Shown here one piece after another: positions 49,365 through 58,882 of a stretch of 64,000 bases of DNA. The stretch covers positions 992,001-1,056,000 of the forward strand of contig NZ_CP041356.1 of assembly GCF_006965445.1 (NCBI RefSeq), written 5' to 3'. This DNA is from Lactococcus protaetiae. Its GTDB lineage: Bacteria > Bacillota > Bacilli > Lactobacillales > Streptococcaceae. The notes beneath the pieces were generated by a model. That model did no database searches and had not been told where the DNA came from. It was given only the letters and a program-made list of their open reading frames with translations. The position numbers and the translations under genes were made by a program. The stretch's first letter is position 1; each line of letters opens with the position of its first letter.

Positions 49365-52300
49365 ATGTTTATACAAATCAATACAAAAACAGAGTATAGT
49401 TTTTTAGACAGTGTCGTCAAAGTTGATGATTATCTGGAAACAGCGAAGCAAATGGGCTACCAAATGCTTGGGATTTGTGATGTTGGCAATCTTCATACTG
49501 CTTTTCGTTTTGTAAAAAAAGCTGAGACAGTGGGGGTTCAGCCTATCATTGCTATCGAGCTAAATTTTTCCTACGATGGTATACCAATTTCCTTTTCTTT
49601 TATCGCCAAAAATACAGCTGGTTACAAAAATTTATTAAGAATTTCGACATTACATAATTACGGACGACGCCAATTTGATGAAATTAAGGGTTACTTATCG
49701 GATATCGCACTAGTAGTTCCAGAAACTTATGGCACACTCAGCGGAATTTCTGCTCTGTCGCTACTTACAGAAACTTATGTCGCGATCAGTATGCTGACAG
49801 ACAAAGAAGCGCATTTTAATTTGCCAACATTGCCGTTTCCATCTGTCCGTTATTTGTCTTTTGGGGACAATGAGACACTTTCGATTTTACACGCAATACG
49901 TGACGGTGTACCTTTTGATGAAAGCTTAACTTCAAATAATGCAGAGCTTTTGCAACGACCAGAAATTTATGAAAAATATTTTCGTCAGTATTTTCCACAA
50001 GCTGTCACAAATCTGTCAGTACTGACAGAAAAAATTTCATATCATTTTGATGAAAAACTAGAATTACCACGATTTGATAAAACTCGTGATGCAAGAGAAT
50101 TGCTGCGTGAGGGGTCTCTACAAGGTCTGTCAGCGTTTTTGAAAAGACGGTCAGTGCTGACAGAGCAGCAAACCGTCTATCAGGAACGTCTGGATAAAGA
50201 ATTATCTGTGATTCATCAGATGGGATTTGATGATTATTTTTTGATTGTGGCAGATTTGCTCCGCTATGCTCAGGAACAAGGGATTTATTGTGGGATGGGA
50301 CGTGGTTCGGCAGCAGGCTCACTCGTTGCATTTCTTCTCGGTATTACGCACGTTGACCCTGTGGCTAACAACTTATTCTTTGAACGTTTCCTCAATCCTG
50401 AACGCGTAGCAATGCCCGATATTGATATTGATATGCCAGATGATCGTAGAGCTGAGTTACTCTCTTACATGAAAAATCGCTATGGCTCTGACCATGTCGC
50501 ACAAATCGTAACTTTTTCAACACTTGGGAAACGTCAAGCTTTACGTGATGTGGGGAAAGCCTTTGGAATGAGTGAAGCTGAATTGACTAACTTGACACGA
50601 ATGCTTGCTTTTCGTTTTGGTAGTCTTGCTTCCGAATATGAGGGAAATCAGCGTTTCAGAGCTGAGATTTTGAAAAATCCACGTTTAAAAAAAATTTATG
50701 AAGTTGCACGCCACATTGAAGGAATGCCACGCCAAACCTCAACTCACGCTTCAGGAGTTGTCCTTGCCAATGAATCATTAGTTAATTATGTTGCGTTAAA
50801 ACCTTCAGAAGATTTGGCGTTGACTCAATATGAAGCACCCGATGTAGAAGCTATCGGTTTGTTAAAAATTGATTTTCTAGGGCTTAGAAACTTAACGATT
50901 ATTGCAAGACTAAGGGAGCTCGTAAAGCTAAGAAAGCAGATTGATATTAATCCACTTGATATTAATCTTGAGGATGAAGCGACCTTAGCGCTCTTTAGAG
51001 CGGGTAACACAATGGGAATCTTCCAGTTTGAAAATCCACAAATGCGGAGGTTTTTACGTAATCTTCTCCCTTCAAAATTTGATGATATTGTAGATGCAAC
51101 TTCAATTTTTAGACCAGGTCCATCACAATTCATTCCACAATTTATCGCTCGTCGTCATGGAAAAGAAAAAGTGGAAATTATTGATCGCGCGATTTCAGAA
51201 ATTCTCGCACCAACATATGGAATTATGATTTATCAAGAGCAGATTATGCAGGTAGCACAAAACTTTGCGGGATTTTCTCTTGGGAAAGCTGACCTTCTTC
51301 GCCGGGCAATCTCTAAGAAAAATAGCTCAGAACTCACAAAATTAAGAGAAGAGTTTTTAAATTCTTCTGTGAGTACAGGACATTCTCTTGAAAAGGCGGA
51401 GCAAATTTATGATTTGATTGAACGCTTTGCAAATTATGGTTTCAACCGCTCACATGCTTATGCTTATGCTGCATTAGCGGTTCAGATTGCCTATTTTAAA
51501 GCTCATTTTCCAGATGAATTCTACGAGATTCAGCTTCGTGATCGTAAACGTGAAGTGATGATACTAGATGCGCTAGATAATGGTTTTACGGTACTTTCGC
51601 CTTCAATTAATAAGATGACGATTTATGATTTTGTTGACAAAAAGAAGATTCGATTAGGACTTACTCATATTCAAGGGATATCTCGTGATTTAGCACGTTG
51701 GATTGTTGAACATCGTCCTTTTCGCGATTTATCGGATTTTGTTAAGCAACTTCCAGCCCAATTTCAACGTGAAGAAATGGTGCTGCCACTTGTTCAAATC
51801 GGTGCCTTTGATGATACTGATGGTGAAAATCGTGGAAAGTTAGCTGATAATCTTGGGCAATTGATTGCCTATCATCAGACTTTCCAGCTTGATTTGTTTG
51901 GCCACACAGAGTTGAAATTTAGCTATCAGCAGGCAGAGGATTATACTCAAACAGAGAAATATGAGTTTGAGAAAGACTTGTTAGGAATTGGGATTACACC
52001 GCATCCCTTACAACGCTTATCAACACAGCTTGAGGGAAATTTTACACCCTTATCACTACTTACCAAAAATCAAAAAGTGACAATTTTGGTCGAACTCAGC
52101 TATATTCGAACACATCGAACCAAAAACGGACAAACTATGGCTTTCCTCTCAGTGACGGATAGTCGTGAAAAACTTGATGTTACACTATTTCCAGAAGTTT
52201 ATCGACAATTTTCTCAAGAACTTGAAAAAGGGAAGTTTTATCTGATTACTGGGAAAGTATCTGAGCGAAACGACGAGTTACAGTTAGTTGCTGAACGGCT

Positions 52301-52523
52301 TACTCAAGCATTTGAAACGACACGTAAATTTTGGCTAAACCTTCCTGATAATAGATACAACCAAAAAATCTATCAAATATTGAAAGAATTTAAAGGAAGT
52401 CACCAAGTCATTTTGCACTTTGCAGATAGTAAGATAACAACACAAACCAAACTCTATGTAGAGGAATCAGAACTTTTGAAAAAGCGCCTCGAAGCTTATG
52501 TATTGAACGCTGTTTATAAATAA
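49365..52523 (+). CDS. dnaE: DNA polymerase III subunit alpha, DnaE type
   Basis: Replicative or error-prone DNA polymerase that, with PolC, copies the chromosome in Firmicutes. It has 1052 residues from the ATG at 49365 (AAAGGAG upstream; an earlier ATG at 49350 overlaps that site). Order: PHP domain, palm with [15 protein letters not shown] and the catalytic aspartates in [12 protein letters not shown] (about 349-360), thumb/fingers with [20 protein letters not shown] and [13 protein letters not shown], helix-hairpin-helix, and a C-terminal OB domain ([20 protein letters not shown]). The PHP histidines are mostly replaced ([16 protein letters not shown]), so no exonuclease is expected. Palindromes encode LSVLTE (50015) and RSVLTE (50150). 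Confidence 0.93.
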   Translation: MFIQINTKTEYSFLDSVVKVDDYLETAKQMGYQMLGICDVGNLHTAFRFVKKAETVGVQPIIAIELNFSYDGIPISFSFIAKNTAGYKNLLRISTLHNYGRRQFDEIKGYLSDIALVVPETYGTLSGISALSLLTETYVAISMLTDKEAHFNLPTLPFPSVRYLSFGDNETLSILHAIRDGVPFDESLTSNNAELLQRPEIYEKYFRQYFPQAVTNLSVLTEKISYHFDEKLELPRFDKTRDARELLREGSLQGLSAFLKRRSVLTEQQTVYQERLDKELSVIHQMGFDDYFLIVADLLRYAQEQGIYCGMGRGSAAGSLVAFLLGITHVDPVANNLFFERFLNPERVAMPDIDIDMPDDRRAELLSYMKNRYGSDHVAQIVTFSTLGKRQALRDVGKAFGMSEAELTNLTRMLAFRFGSLASEYEGNQRFRAEILKNPRLKKIYEVARHIEGMPRQTSTHASGVVLANESLVNYVALKPSEDLALTQYEAPDVEAIGLLKIDFLGLRNLTIIARLRELVKLRKQIDINPLDINLEDEATLALFRAGNTMGIFQFENPQMRRFLRNLLPSKFDDIVDATSIFRPGPSQFIPQFIARRHGKEKVEIIDRAISEILAPTYGIMIYQEQIMQVAQNFAGFSLGKADLLRRAISKKNSSELTKLREEFLNSSVSTGHSLEKAEQIYDLIERFANYGFNRSHAYAYAALAVQIAYFKAHFPDEFYEIQLRDRKREVMILDALDNGFTVLSPSINKMTIYDFVDKKKIRLGLTHIQGISRDLARWIVEHRPFRDLSDFVKQLPAQFQREEMVLPLVQIGAFDDTDGENRGKLADNLGQLIAYHQTFQLDLFGHTELKFSYQQAEDYTQTEKYEFEKDLLGIGITPHPLQRLSTQLEGNFTPLSLLTKNQKVTILVELSYIRTHRTKNGQTMAFLSVTDSREKLDVTLFPEVYRQFSQELEKGKFYLITGKVSERNDELQLVAERLTQAFETTRKFWLNLPDNRYNQKIYQILKEFKGSHQVILHFADSKITTQTKLYVEESELLKKRLEAYVLNAVYK
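50015..50030. repeat. Dispersed palindrome copy in dnaE
   Basis: CTGTCAGTACTGACAG is perfect and read as LSVLT. Degenerate relatives lie near 49755 and 49795. Confidence 0.9.
50150..50164. repeat. Second dispersed palindrome copy in dnaE
   Basis: GGTCAGTGCTGACAG is read as SVLT. A CTGTCAG half-site lies about 20 bases upstream. Confidence 0.75.
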
Positions 52524-52552
52524 AAATAGTTCCATATGATGAACTATTTTTA
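52522..52552. terminator. Bidirectional terminator between dnaE and the Rgg gene
   Basis: AAAAATAGTTC, loop CATATGAT, GAACTATTTTT, between two convergent genes. Confidence 0.85.
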
Positions 52553-52553
52553 T

Positions 52554-53375
52554 TTATGTATGGTTCTTATAAAAGTGATAGTAAACATTATGGATATGAG
52601 TAGCCTCCAAAAATTTTAAGATATGCAATGAATGGTTCATCATTTGATTTCCAAGGACTTTATCCTGATAAATATAATCCCAATAACCTAACATAAAATG
52701 ATAAAGTACTCTAGCAAATAAATCGACTTCAAAAAATTGGTTTTCCATTTGCCTTAATACTTTCCTTGCTGCCTCTTTTTGATTATTACGAATTAAAAAA
52801 GCAACCGCATTATTTGCGGCTTGAATAATAAGACGATTGTACTCATATATTCCTTGATAGTATTTGGATTTTATCAGGAATTCATTTAATAGTAAAATTA
52901 CTGTAGATAGAGAAAGTTGGTCAATTGTATCTGTGAAAATCCATAATTCTTTTGCACCCCAATGCTCAACACTAAAGAGGTAATCGGAAATATTTTCCTG
53001 TTCTTTCTCTGTTAGAGTTTCGTAGCAAGCTTTAGCACTTAGGGCAAATAATCTGTTTTCAGGATATTGGATATTTTCCTCATAGATATTTTTTAGTCGC
53101 GCAATGTCTTCCGAATAAAAAGCATTGTCAATTTCTTCAAACACATCAATGAAATAATCGTTTACACCGTCATTTAGCAAATAACTATATTCATGGAGAG
53201 AAACATTCATCATCTGGAGAGCCTCGTCAAGTTTATCGAAAGCTAAGTTTCCTCTTCCAGATTCAAATTTGTCAAGTGTCGATTTACTGATTCCATATTC
53301 TTTGAAATCGGATGTTTTCAATTCTCTTTCCTCTCTTAGCATTTTAAATACTTCACCGTATCGAGCATAAACTAT
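52554..53375 (-). CDS. Rgg/GadR/MutR-family regulator with a non-standard start
   Basis: A transcription regulator of about 273 residues: an N-terminal XRE-type helix-turn-helix (RYGEVFKMLREERELKTSDF to GISKSTLDKFESGRGN) and a C-terminal helical repeat domain that in relatives binds small peptides. The first ATG in frame (53342) would cut off the conserved YARYGEVFK segment. That segment extends upstream to an ATA codon at 53375-53373, 6 bases after AAGGAG. So either the start is ATA or the ATG was mutated. It is the last gene of a three-gene minus-strand unit with a small secreted protein. The signal that it senses is unknown. Confidence 0.8.
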   Translation of the reverse strand: MVYARYGEVFKMLREERELKTSDFKEYGISKSTLDKFESGRGNLAFDKLDEALQMMNVSLHEYSYLLNDGVNDYFIDVFEEIDNAFYSEDIARLKNIYEENIQYPENRLFALSAKACYETLTEKEQENISDYLFSVEHWGAKELWIFTDTIDQLSLSTVILLLNEFLIKSKYYQGIYEYNRLIIQAANNAVAFLIRNNQKEAARKVLRQMENQFFEVDLFARVLYHFMLGYWDYIYQDKVLGNQMMNHSLHILKFLEATHIHNVYYHFYKNHT

Positions 53376-53430
53376 AGCTTTCTCCTTAAGAATGTTTCAT
53401 TTTTTATTTCTATGTAATGTATAATTAAAA

Positions 53431-53790
53431 TTATTTTTTGACAGCTAGAAGTTTATCAAAACTATCAGCTATCTGTAGCGCTTCTTTTACAAATCTATTT
53501 CTTTCACCCTCGCCAGTCAAAGTGGGTGTTTGGAAAAAATTGATTTTTTTTGTTTCTCCAGAAGATAGCTGGAACTCAATCCATAATGAGAGAAATGACT
53601 TATATGCTAGGTAGTTATTAATACTATCAATCCGTTGCTTTAAGGCTTCTTTTGTCGTAGTGGAACCAGATGCATAAATTTTGTATCCAATTATTTCACT
53701 AAAATTATAGGTCATTTGATTATTACTTAATTGTACAATTAATTTTTTGTTTTCAGTGTCGAAAAACACCTTTTCTTTTTTTGAGAACAT
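53431..53790 (-). CDS. Hypothetical protein, 119 residues
   Basis: Not recognised. It has no signal peptide or membrane segment and is predicted mostly beta with a C-terminal helix (NRFVKEALQIADSFDKLLAV). KKLIVQLSNNQMTYNFSEII resembles the first strands of PH-like domains found in short Firmicute proteins, but this is a weak impression. It has a strong ribosome binding site (GAAAGGAG), starts 13 bases after the secreted-protein gene and lies 55 bases before the rgg gene, so it is probably co-transcribed with both. Confidence 0.65.
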   Translation of the reverse strand: MFSKKEKVFFDTENKKLIVQLSNNQMTYNFSEIIGYKIYASGSTTTKEALKQRIDSINNYLAYKSFLSLWIEFQLSSGETKKINFFQTPTLTGEGERNRFVKEALQIADSFDKLLAVKK

Positions 53791-53803
53791 ATTTTATCTC
53801 CTT

Positions 53804-54184
53804 TCAGTCAGCATATGCAAAATTATTGGCAATAATGTAAAATACCGTTTCGGCAACTCCACGAGTTTGCTCATATACATATTTATGTGTTGAAGTATTG
53901 TAAAGAAGAACACCATTGCTTACATTCTCTATGAATTCTAAATTACCTGCGGGAGCTGATTTTGAAGGAGTTCCTAATGTTGCTACGACTAATTTCCCTT
54001 GTGCATTAGGAAATGCCATCTGACCTCCTGCGGATAGAGTCACTGACAAAATTTGCTTTGGAGCAGCACTTTTAATGGTAAGTGCTGTTGAGGCATTGAC
54101 GGTGACGGTAGAACTGACAATTCCTACACCAATGAGTGAAAGAAGGACGGTTGAGATTGCGAGATTTGTTTTTAAAGCTGACAT
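53804..54184 (-). CDS. Small secreted protein in the Rgg operon
   Basis: A 126-residue protein with a clear signal peptide (NLAISTVLLSLIGVGIVSST, cleavage probably in VNAS/T), leaving about 95 residues. The mature part has Gly-, Ser- and Ala-rich segments and a C-terminus rich in Val, Tyr and Phe (TVFYIIANNFAYAD). No cysteine, lipobox or LPXTG is present. No family recognised. It is the first gene of the unit that ends in rgg, so it is a candidate target of the regulator. The 5' region holds GTTAGC GAA GCTAAC (54206-54220), a small stem. Confidence 0.65.
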   Translation of the reverse strand: MSALKTNLAISTVLLSLIGVGIVSSTVTVNASTALTIKSAAPKQILSVTLSAGGQMAFPNAQGKLVVATLGTPSKSAPAGNLEFIENVSNGVLLYNTSTHKYVYEQTRGVAETVFYIIANNFAYAD

Positions 54185-54422
54185 AATATTTTCTCCGAAA
54201 TTCTAGTTAGCGAAGCTAACGACAATCTGAGTTTTCCGTATTTAATATTAGACGTCTTTATTTCTCATGAGTTATCTTTATGACGCTATAATATCATAAA
54301 AAAGTAATATTTTGAAAAAAGTGCCAAATTTTGAATTGAGTTTTATTTGGGCTTGTTTAGACCTTTAAAAAGTGGTAACATTAGAAAAAATATGCAGTGG
54401 GATAATAGAATTGGAAAAAGAA

Positions 54423-55442
54423 ATGAAAAAAGTAACGATTAAAGATGTTGCGCTAAAAACAGGGCTTTCAGTAAGCAGCATTTCTAGAGTATTTAATAAC
54501 TATGGAGATATTAGTGCTGAAACAATCAAAAAGGTGACATTAGCAGCTAAAGAACTAGGTTATACTCCAAATAGTGCAGCAAAGCAGCTTTCAAGTAAAA
54601 AGAAAAAAATCATCGCCTTAATCTTGAATGAAATCAATGTGACACGTGGTGTAGCAATGCCGCTTGAGATTTTAGGAGGTGTTGTTGATAATTTAGATAA
54701 AACGGATTATGAATTTGTCTTTTATGCAACGAACTCAAAAAAACAAAATCAAAAAAGTTTGAGGCAATTTTGCAATGAACGGGACATTACTGGTTTGATT
54801 ATCCAAGGATTACGTATTTCTGACCCTTATTATCAGGAGCTAGAAACATTTGATTTACCAACTGTTGCGATTGATTTGGATATAAAAAATGAAAAAGTTG
54901 GGACGGTATCAACAGATAATACAAAAGCGGCTTTTGAGATGACTCAATTGCTTGATAAAGCAGGGTATCAAAATATTCTTTTTCTAAATGGAACAAAGAC
55001 TGCGACGGTTGCTCAAGCGCGGGAGGCTGGTTATCGTGAAGCGGTGGATAATGCTCAGGTTTACTATGCAAATTTCTCTGAAAATGAAGCTTGTAAATGG
55101 GCGATTGACTATGCAAAAATGAATAATTTTAACAAAATTGATGCAATTTTTGCAGCGAGTGATTTGATGGCGATTGGGGTGATTAAAGCTTTTAGAATGC
55201 TGGATTTAGAGAAAAATATAGCAGTGGCTGGTTTTGATGATATTACTTTAGCGAGCTATGTTACCCCCTCTTTAACGACAGTTCGGCAAGATATGGGGAA
55301 AATCTCTGAATATGCAGTCAAAGATTTGATACGCCAAATAGAAAAAGATGAGATCAAACATCGTTTTGTTCCATACCAGATTATTGAACGAGAGAGCGCT
55401 CGACTGACAACTGATAAAATCAATACTAAATTTGAGGCATAG
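54423..55442 (+). CDS. malR: LacI-family maltose regulator, MalR-like
   Basis: A 339-residue repressor. The N-terminal helix-turn-helix is VTIKDVALKTGLSVSSISRV and the hinge is LGYTPNSAAKQLSSKK; a periplasmic-binding-like ligand domain follows (IFAASDLMAIGVIKAFR, VAGFDDITLASYVTPSLTTVRQ). The start at 54423 (MKKVTIKD) fits the family; an upstream in-frame GTG is unlikely. Two perfect CTAAAACGTTTTAG palindromes before the next transcription units (55641 and 56482) are its probable operators. It differs from CcpA in lacking the usual CcpA length and context, but a CcpA-like role cannot be fully excluded. Confidence 0.88.
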   Translation: MKKVTIKDVALKTGLSVSSISRVFNNYGDISAETIKKVTLAAKELGYTPNSAAKQLSSKKKKIIALILNEINVTRGVAMPLEILGGVVDNLDKTDYEFVFYATNSKKQNQKSLRQFCNERDITGLIIQGLRISDPYYQELETFDLPTVAIDLDIKNEKVGTVSTDNTKAAFEMTQLLDKAGYQNILFLNGTKTATVAQAREAGYREAVDNAQVYYANFSENEACKWAIDYAKMNNFNKIDAIFAASDLMAIGVIKAFRMLDLEKNIAVAGFDDITLASYVTPSLTTVRQDMGKISEYAVKDLIRQIEKDEIKHRFVPYQIIERESARLTTDKINTKFEA

Positions 55443-55447
55443 TGCTA

Positions 55448-55483
55448 TAAAATCTTTCGCTCAAGCGGTGGAAGATTTTGTTT
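55448..55483 (+). terminator. malR terminator
   Basis: AAAATCTTTC and GGAAGATTTTG form the stem, with an 11-base loop and TTT. Confidence 0.7.
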
Positions 55484-55598
55484 AGTTAAAAATTAGAGAG
55501 CAGATGAATTTATTATTGATTTTTTATGCTGAATGAGTGAGAGAACGAAGTTGAAAATGAATACACACTTGCTTTGATAAATAAATTAAAATTTCTAC

Positions 55599-55654
55599 TT
55601 GACAAATGAAAACGATTACTATATAATACTTTTTAGAAAGCTAAAACGTTTTAG
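55599..55654 (+). promoter_or_regulatory. Promoter, cre box and MalR operator of the maltose genes
   Basis: TTGACA (55599-55604), 17 bases, TATAAT (55622-55627). The spacer is the cre-like ATGAAAACGATTACTA (55606-55621, one mismatch). CTAAAACGTTTTAG (55641-55654) follows the start site and is the likely MalR operator. Confidence 0.8.
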
Positions 55655-55702
55655 GTGATTGTTAATTTTATCTCTCGAATCGTTTACAAAAAGGAGGATA
55701 AT

Positions 55703-56098
55703 ATGAATTTGTTAATGCTTATCCAACGATTTTTGGCAACATTGATTGATTTGATTATTGTTTATCTCCCATTTTTGCTTCTCGTTCACATTATTTTTAC
55801 AGGTGAAGAGTTTTCAAGTATTGCCAATCTGCTCGCTGGAATTTTATTTGTTTTGTATAATATGATTTCAGAAAGTAGCTTTTCAGGAAAGACAATCGGA
55901 AAGTTCTTTGCGAAATTGAGAGTTAAAACCGTGTCAACGGATTTAATGGAAATTGGTCAGCGAGAGTTTGCTAAGTTGCTTTATTTTCTACCAGTCGTGG
56001 GTTGGATTTTTATTGTGGTTAGCGTTGTAATGTACTTTACAGGTGGACGATTTTTACATGATAAGATTGGAAGAAGTGAGGTTATTGTAGGTGTTTGA
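55703..56098 (+). CDS. RDD-family membrane protein
   Basis: A 131-residue protein beginning at 55703 (MNLLMLIQRF) after a strong ribosome binding site (AAAGGAGGATA). It has three membrane segments (RFLATLIDLIIVYLPFLLLV, IANLLAGILFVLYNM, FLPVVGWIFIVVSVVMYF); the family's R and D residues appear in IQRFLATLIDLI and FLHDKIGR. RDD proteins are often stress or ion-transport factors with little known biochemistry. It is the first gene behind the MalR/CcpA-controlled promoter, so a link to maltose growth is likely, but its nature is unclear. Confidence 0.82.
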   Translation: MNLLMLIQRFLATLIDLIIVYLPFLLLVHIIFTGEEFSSIANLLAGILFVLYNMISESSFSGKTIGKFFAKLRVKTVSTDLMEIGQREFAKLLYFLPVVGWIFIVVSVVMYFTGGRFLHDKIGRSEVIVGV

Positions 56099-56108
56099 TG
56101 GAAATGAT

Positions 56109-56366
56109 ATGCCAGCGATTGTTAAGATGCCTGTCTTACCCTTATTTTCAGTTTTTATCTTGACAATTATTGTGGCTTATGTCATTGCTTGGTTTTACCG
56201 CAATGATTACGATCCAATGAAAATGATAAAAGCTTATTTGATTTATGTGCTTCCGTTTTTGGTGATAAGTGTGCTTTTACATGTGAAAATTATGCTTATT
56301 ATTGGAATTTATATTTTGGGATTAATCATTTTGGTTTTTCGAAATCAACATTATTTTGACCATTAA
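56109..56366 (+). CDS. Small hypothetical membrane protein
   Basis: About 85 residues with three membrane segments (PLFSVFILTIIVAYVIAWFY, AYLIYVLPFLVISVLLHV, IMLIIGIYILGLIILVF). The start is uncertain: ATG 56109 (MPAIVKM) is preferred, while a GTG at 56091 would overlap the RDD gene. Not recognised. Its position directly after the RDD gene suggests co-expression and perhaps a joint complex. Confidence 0.65.
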   Translation: MPAIVKMPVLPLFSVFILTIIVAYVIAWFYRNDYDPMKMIKAYLIYVLPFLVISVLLHVKIMLIIGIYILGLIILVFRNQHYFDH

Positions 56367-56477
56367 GGTGGTGAAAATTGTTTGTTTTATCCCATTTGGA
56401 ACAGTGAATGACAAGGGAGACAGCTAGGAGTGCTGTTACGTTGCACATTTAATGGAGGTTTGGGTAAATTTTTATCA

Positions 56478-56499
56478 TTAACTAAAACGTTTTAGTTAA
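56478..56499. promoter_or_regulatory. MalR-type operator before maltose phosphorylase
   Basis: A perfect 22-bp palindrome with core CTAAAACGTTTTAG and TTAA on both sides. Its core is identical to the one at 55641. Confidence 0.8.
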
Positions 56500-56560
56500 G
56501 AATTAAGCTCGTCTTCTAGAAATATGTGAAGTCGTGCTTGTATCTTGAAGGAGAAATATA

Positions 56561-58870
56561 TTGAGTTTGATGCACTATGACAAAGAAAATCTTTGGCAAA
56601 TTGAACAACAAGGTTTTGATGAGCAACTTTTAGGAAAAACAGAAGCTGTCATGGCTTTGGGAAATGGATATCTTGGAACACGGTCAAGTGAAGAAGAAGC
56701 TTATATTGGGGAAACTCGTGATACTTTTGTAGCTGGAACCTTTAATTCATTTGATGAAAATGAAGTGACAGAACTGCCAAATGTCCCCGATATGTGGGGA
56801 ATGGAGTTTAGCTTCGATGGTCAGCGTTTCTCATTGTCACATGGAGTTGTAAGAGACTATAGCAAACGGTTGAACTTGAAAAATGGAGAATTGATTCGTG
56901 CGTTCATTTGGGAATTTGAAAACCTTAAATTGAAATTTGAGTTTAGAAGATTTGTTTCAAAAAATCGTCGTCATTTGTTGTTTAGCCATTTGCAACTTAC
57001 GAATCTTTCAGAGCGTGCTGTCAATGTCAAAATGCGTTCGGGGATTAATGGACAGGTGTCCAATGAGGGAAGTCAGCATTTTACAGATGGTGAAAAAGGA
57101 TTGATGGATGGTAAGTTCATCCAGATGATGCCTGTGACGACTCATTCTCGGATTCAATTTGTCCAAACGGTCGAACATAAATTTGATAGAATGGTATCAG
57201 AACGACCTGAAACTGGTCGACGTTCTTTCTTTATGAATTACAGCTTTGAGCTTGCTGCTGGTAGTGACGTTAGCATTGAGAAACGTGGATCAATCTACAC
57301 ATCAAATGATAATGATATTGAAAATCATGAATTGAGTTCAATTCGAGAAGTTGCAGTACAAGAGCTTCATGATATTGATGATTTGAGTTATGAGCAGCTT
57401 CTTTCAGAATCACAATGTGCTTGGGAAAAAATATGGGATAAACATCCGATTGAGATTGAATCTGAAAATTTCCGTGACCAACTCGCGATAAGATTTGCCA
57501 AATATCATTTGCACGCGATGGCACCGTGCCATGATGAACGGATGAATATTGGGGCTAAAGGCTTGTCTGGCGAGGGCTATAAAGGCCACGCTTTCTGGGA
57601 TACTGAGGTCTTCATGTTGCCGTACTTTAATTTCACGCATCCTGATATTGCCAAAAAACTCGTGACTTATCGCTATCTTGGACTTGACGGAGCGCATAAA
57701 AAAGCGGCGAGTAATGGCTATGAGGGCGCGCAATATCCGTGGGAGGCAGCTAATCCTGCTGACGGTGAGGTGACACCAGTCTGGGGTGCGGCGGATATTG
57801 TCACAGGGCAAGCGACTAAAATCTGGTCGGGCTTCATTGAGCAGCATATCACATCTGATGTGGCATTTGGGGTCAAGCAGTATATTGATGTCACGGGTGA
57901 TGATGAGTTTGAGGTGGAAAAAGGTTATGAAATTTTAATTGATACGGCGAAGTTTTGGGCGAGTCGTCTGGAATACAATGAAGCGACTGACCAATATGAA
58001 ATCCGTGATGTCATTGGACCTGATGAGTACAAAGAACACGTCAACAATAACAGCTATACCAACTACACGGCACATTGGAATGTGGCTTATGTCCTCAATC
58101 TGATTGCCCATCTCAAGTCTGAAGAACCTGAGATTTATGCGCGGTTGGATGCAAAATTTGACCTGTCAGTACTGACAGAAAAGCTGTCAGCAAAAGTGGA
58201 TAAGATTTTCCTACCAAAAGCGACTGCTGACGGAATTATTCCGCAGGATGACAGCTATCTCAGCAAAAAAATACTAGACTTGCGCAAATACAAGGCGTCT
58301 GACGGTGTGGATAGTCTTTTTCATGAGTACAATCTGGAGCAGGTCAATCAGATGCAAATTACCAAACAGGCGGATGTTTTGCTCTTGATGCTGTTGTTTG
58401 AAGATTTGTTTGATCGTGAGCAGAAGTTGAAAAACTTTGACTATTATGAGCCAAAAACAACACATGATAGTAGCTTGAGTTTATCGACACACGCGATTTT
58501 GTCCGCAGATTTAGGCAAACTTGAACAGTCTTATGACTTTTTCAATCAAGCCATTAATATTGACATGGGTGAATACATGAAGTCCTCTGATGCGGGGATT
58601 CATGCAGCTTCGCTGGGTGGCATTTGGCAGATGATCGTCTTTGGCTATGGTGGTGTACGTATGGTCAACTCGAAGCTACGGATTGAGCCGCATTTGCCAA
58701 AAGAATGGTCACATCTGGAGTATGGTTTTGATTATCAGGGTGAGGAAATTTCTGTCAGTGCTGACAGAAAACAAATGACACTGACAAAACCAGATGATGG
58801 GCATGAGATTCATTTTTTGAACAATAATCAAGTATATACATTGAAAAACCAATTAACCATTTCCATATAG
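56561..58870 (+). CDS. mapA: Maltose phosphorylase, GH65
   Basis: Splits maltose with phosphate into beta-glucose-1-phosphate and glucose; pgmB at 34.5 kb can process the product. It has 769 residues from a TTG start at 56561 (GAAGGAG 7 bases upstream; next ATG four codons on). GH65 motifs: MALGNGYLGTRSSEEE, KGLSGEGYKGHAFWDTEVF, the general acid in VIGPDEYKEH, NNSYTNYTAHW, and the SSDAGIHAASLGG C-terminal signature. Palindromes encode LSVLTEKLSAK (58163) and SVSADRK (58752). The C-terminal beta sandwich follows. It is very probably controlled by MalR. Confidence 0.92.
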   Translation: MSLMHYDKENLWQIEQQGFDEQLLGKTEAVMALGNGYLGTRSSEEEAYIGETRDTFVAGTFNSFDENEVTELPNVPDMWGMEFSFDGQRFSLSHGVVRDYSKRLNLKNGELIRAFIWEFENLKLKFEFRRFVSKNRRHLLFSHLQLTNLSERAVNVKMRSGINGQVSNEGSQHFTDGEKGLMDGKFIQMMPVTTHSRIQFVQTVEHKFDRMVSERPETGRRSFFMNYSFELAAGSDVSIEKRGSIYTSNDNDIENHELSSIREVAVQELHDIDDLSYEQLLSESQCAWEKIWDKHPIEIESENFRDQLAIRFAKYHLHAMAPCHDERMNIGAKGLSGEGYKGHAFWDTEVFMLPYFNFTHPDIAKKLVTYRYLGLDGAHKKAASNGYEGAQYPWEAANPADGEVTPVWGAADIVTGQATKIWSGFIEQHITSDVAFGVKQYIDVTGDDEFEVEKGYEILIDTAKFWASRLEYNEATDQYEIRDVIGPDEYKEHVNNNSYTNYTAHWNVAYVLNLIAHLKSEEPEIYARLDAKFDLSVLTEKLSAKVDKIFLPKATADGIIPQDDSYLSKKILDLRKYKASDGVDSLFHEYNLEQVNQMQITKQADVLLLMLLFEDLFDREQKLKNFDYYEPKTTHDSSLSLSTHAILSADLGKLEQSYDFFNQAINIDMGEYMKSSDAGIHAASLGGIWQMIVFGYGGVRMVNSKLRIEPHLPKEWSHLEYGFDYQGEEISVSADRKQMTLTKPDDGHEIHFLNNNQVYTLKNQLTISI
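58163..58178. repeat. Dispersed palindrome copy in mapA
   Basis: CTGTCAGTACTGACAG is perfect and read as LSVLT. A CTGTCAG half-site follows after 4 bases. Confidence 0.9.
58752..58767. repeat. Second dispersed palindrome copy in mapA
   Basis: CTGTCAGTGCTGACAG is read as SVSADR. A CTGACA half-site follows. Confidence 0.85.
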
Positions 58871-58882
58871 GAGGAAAACATA

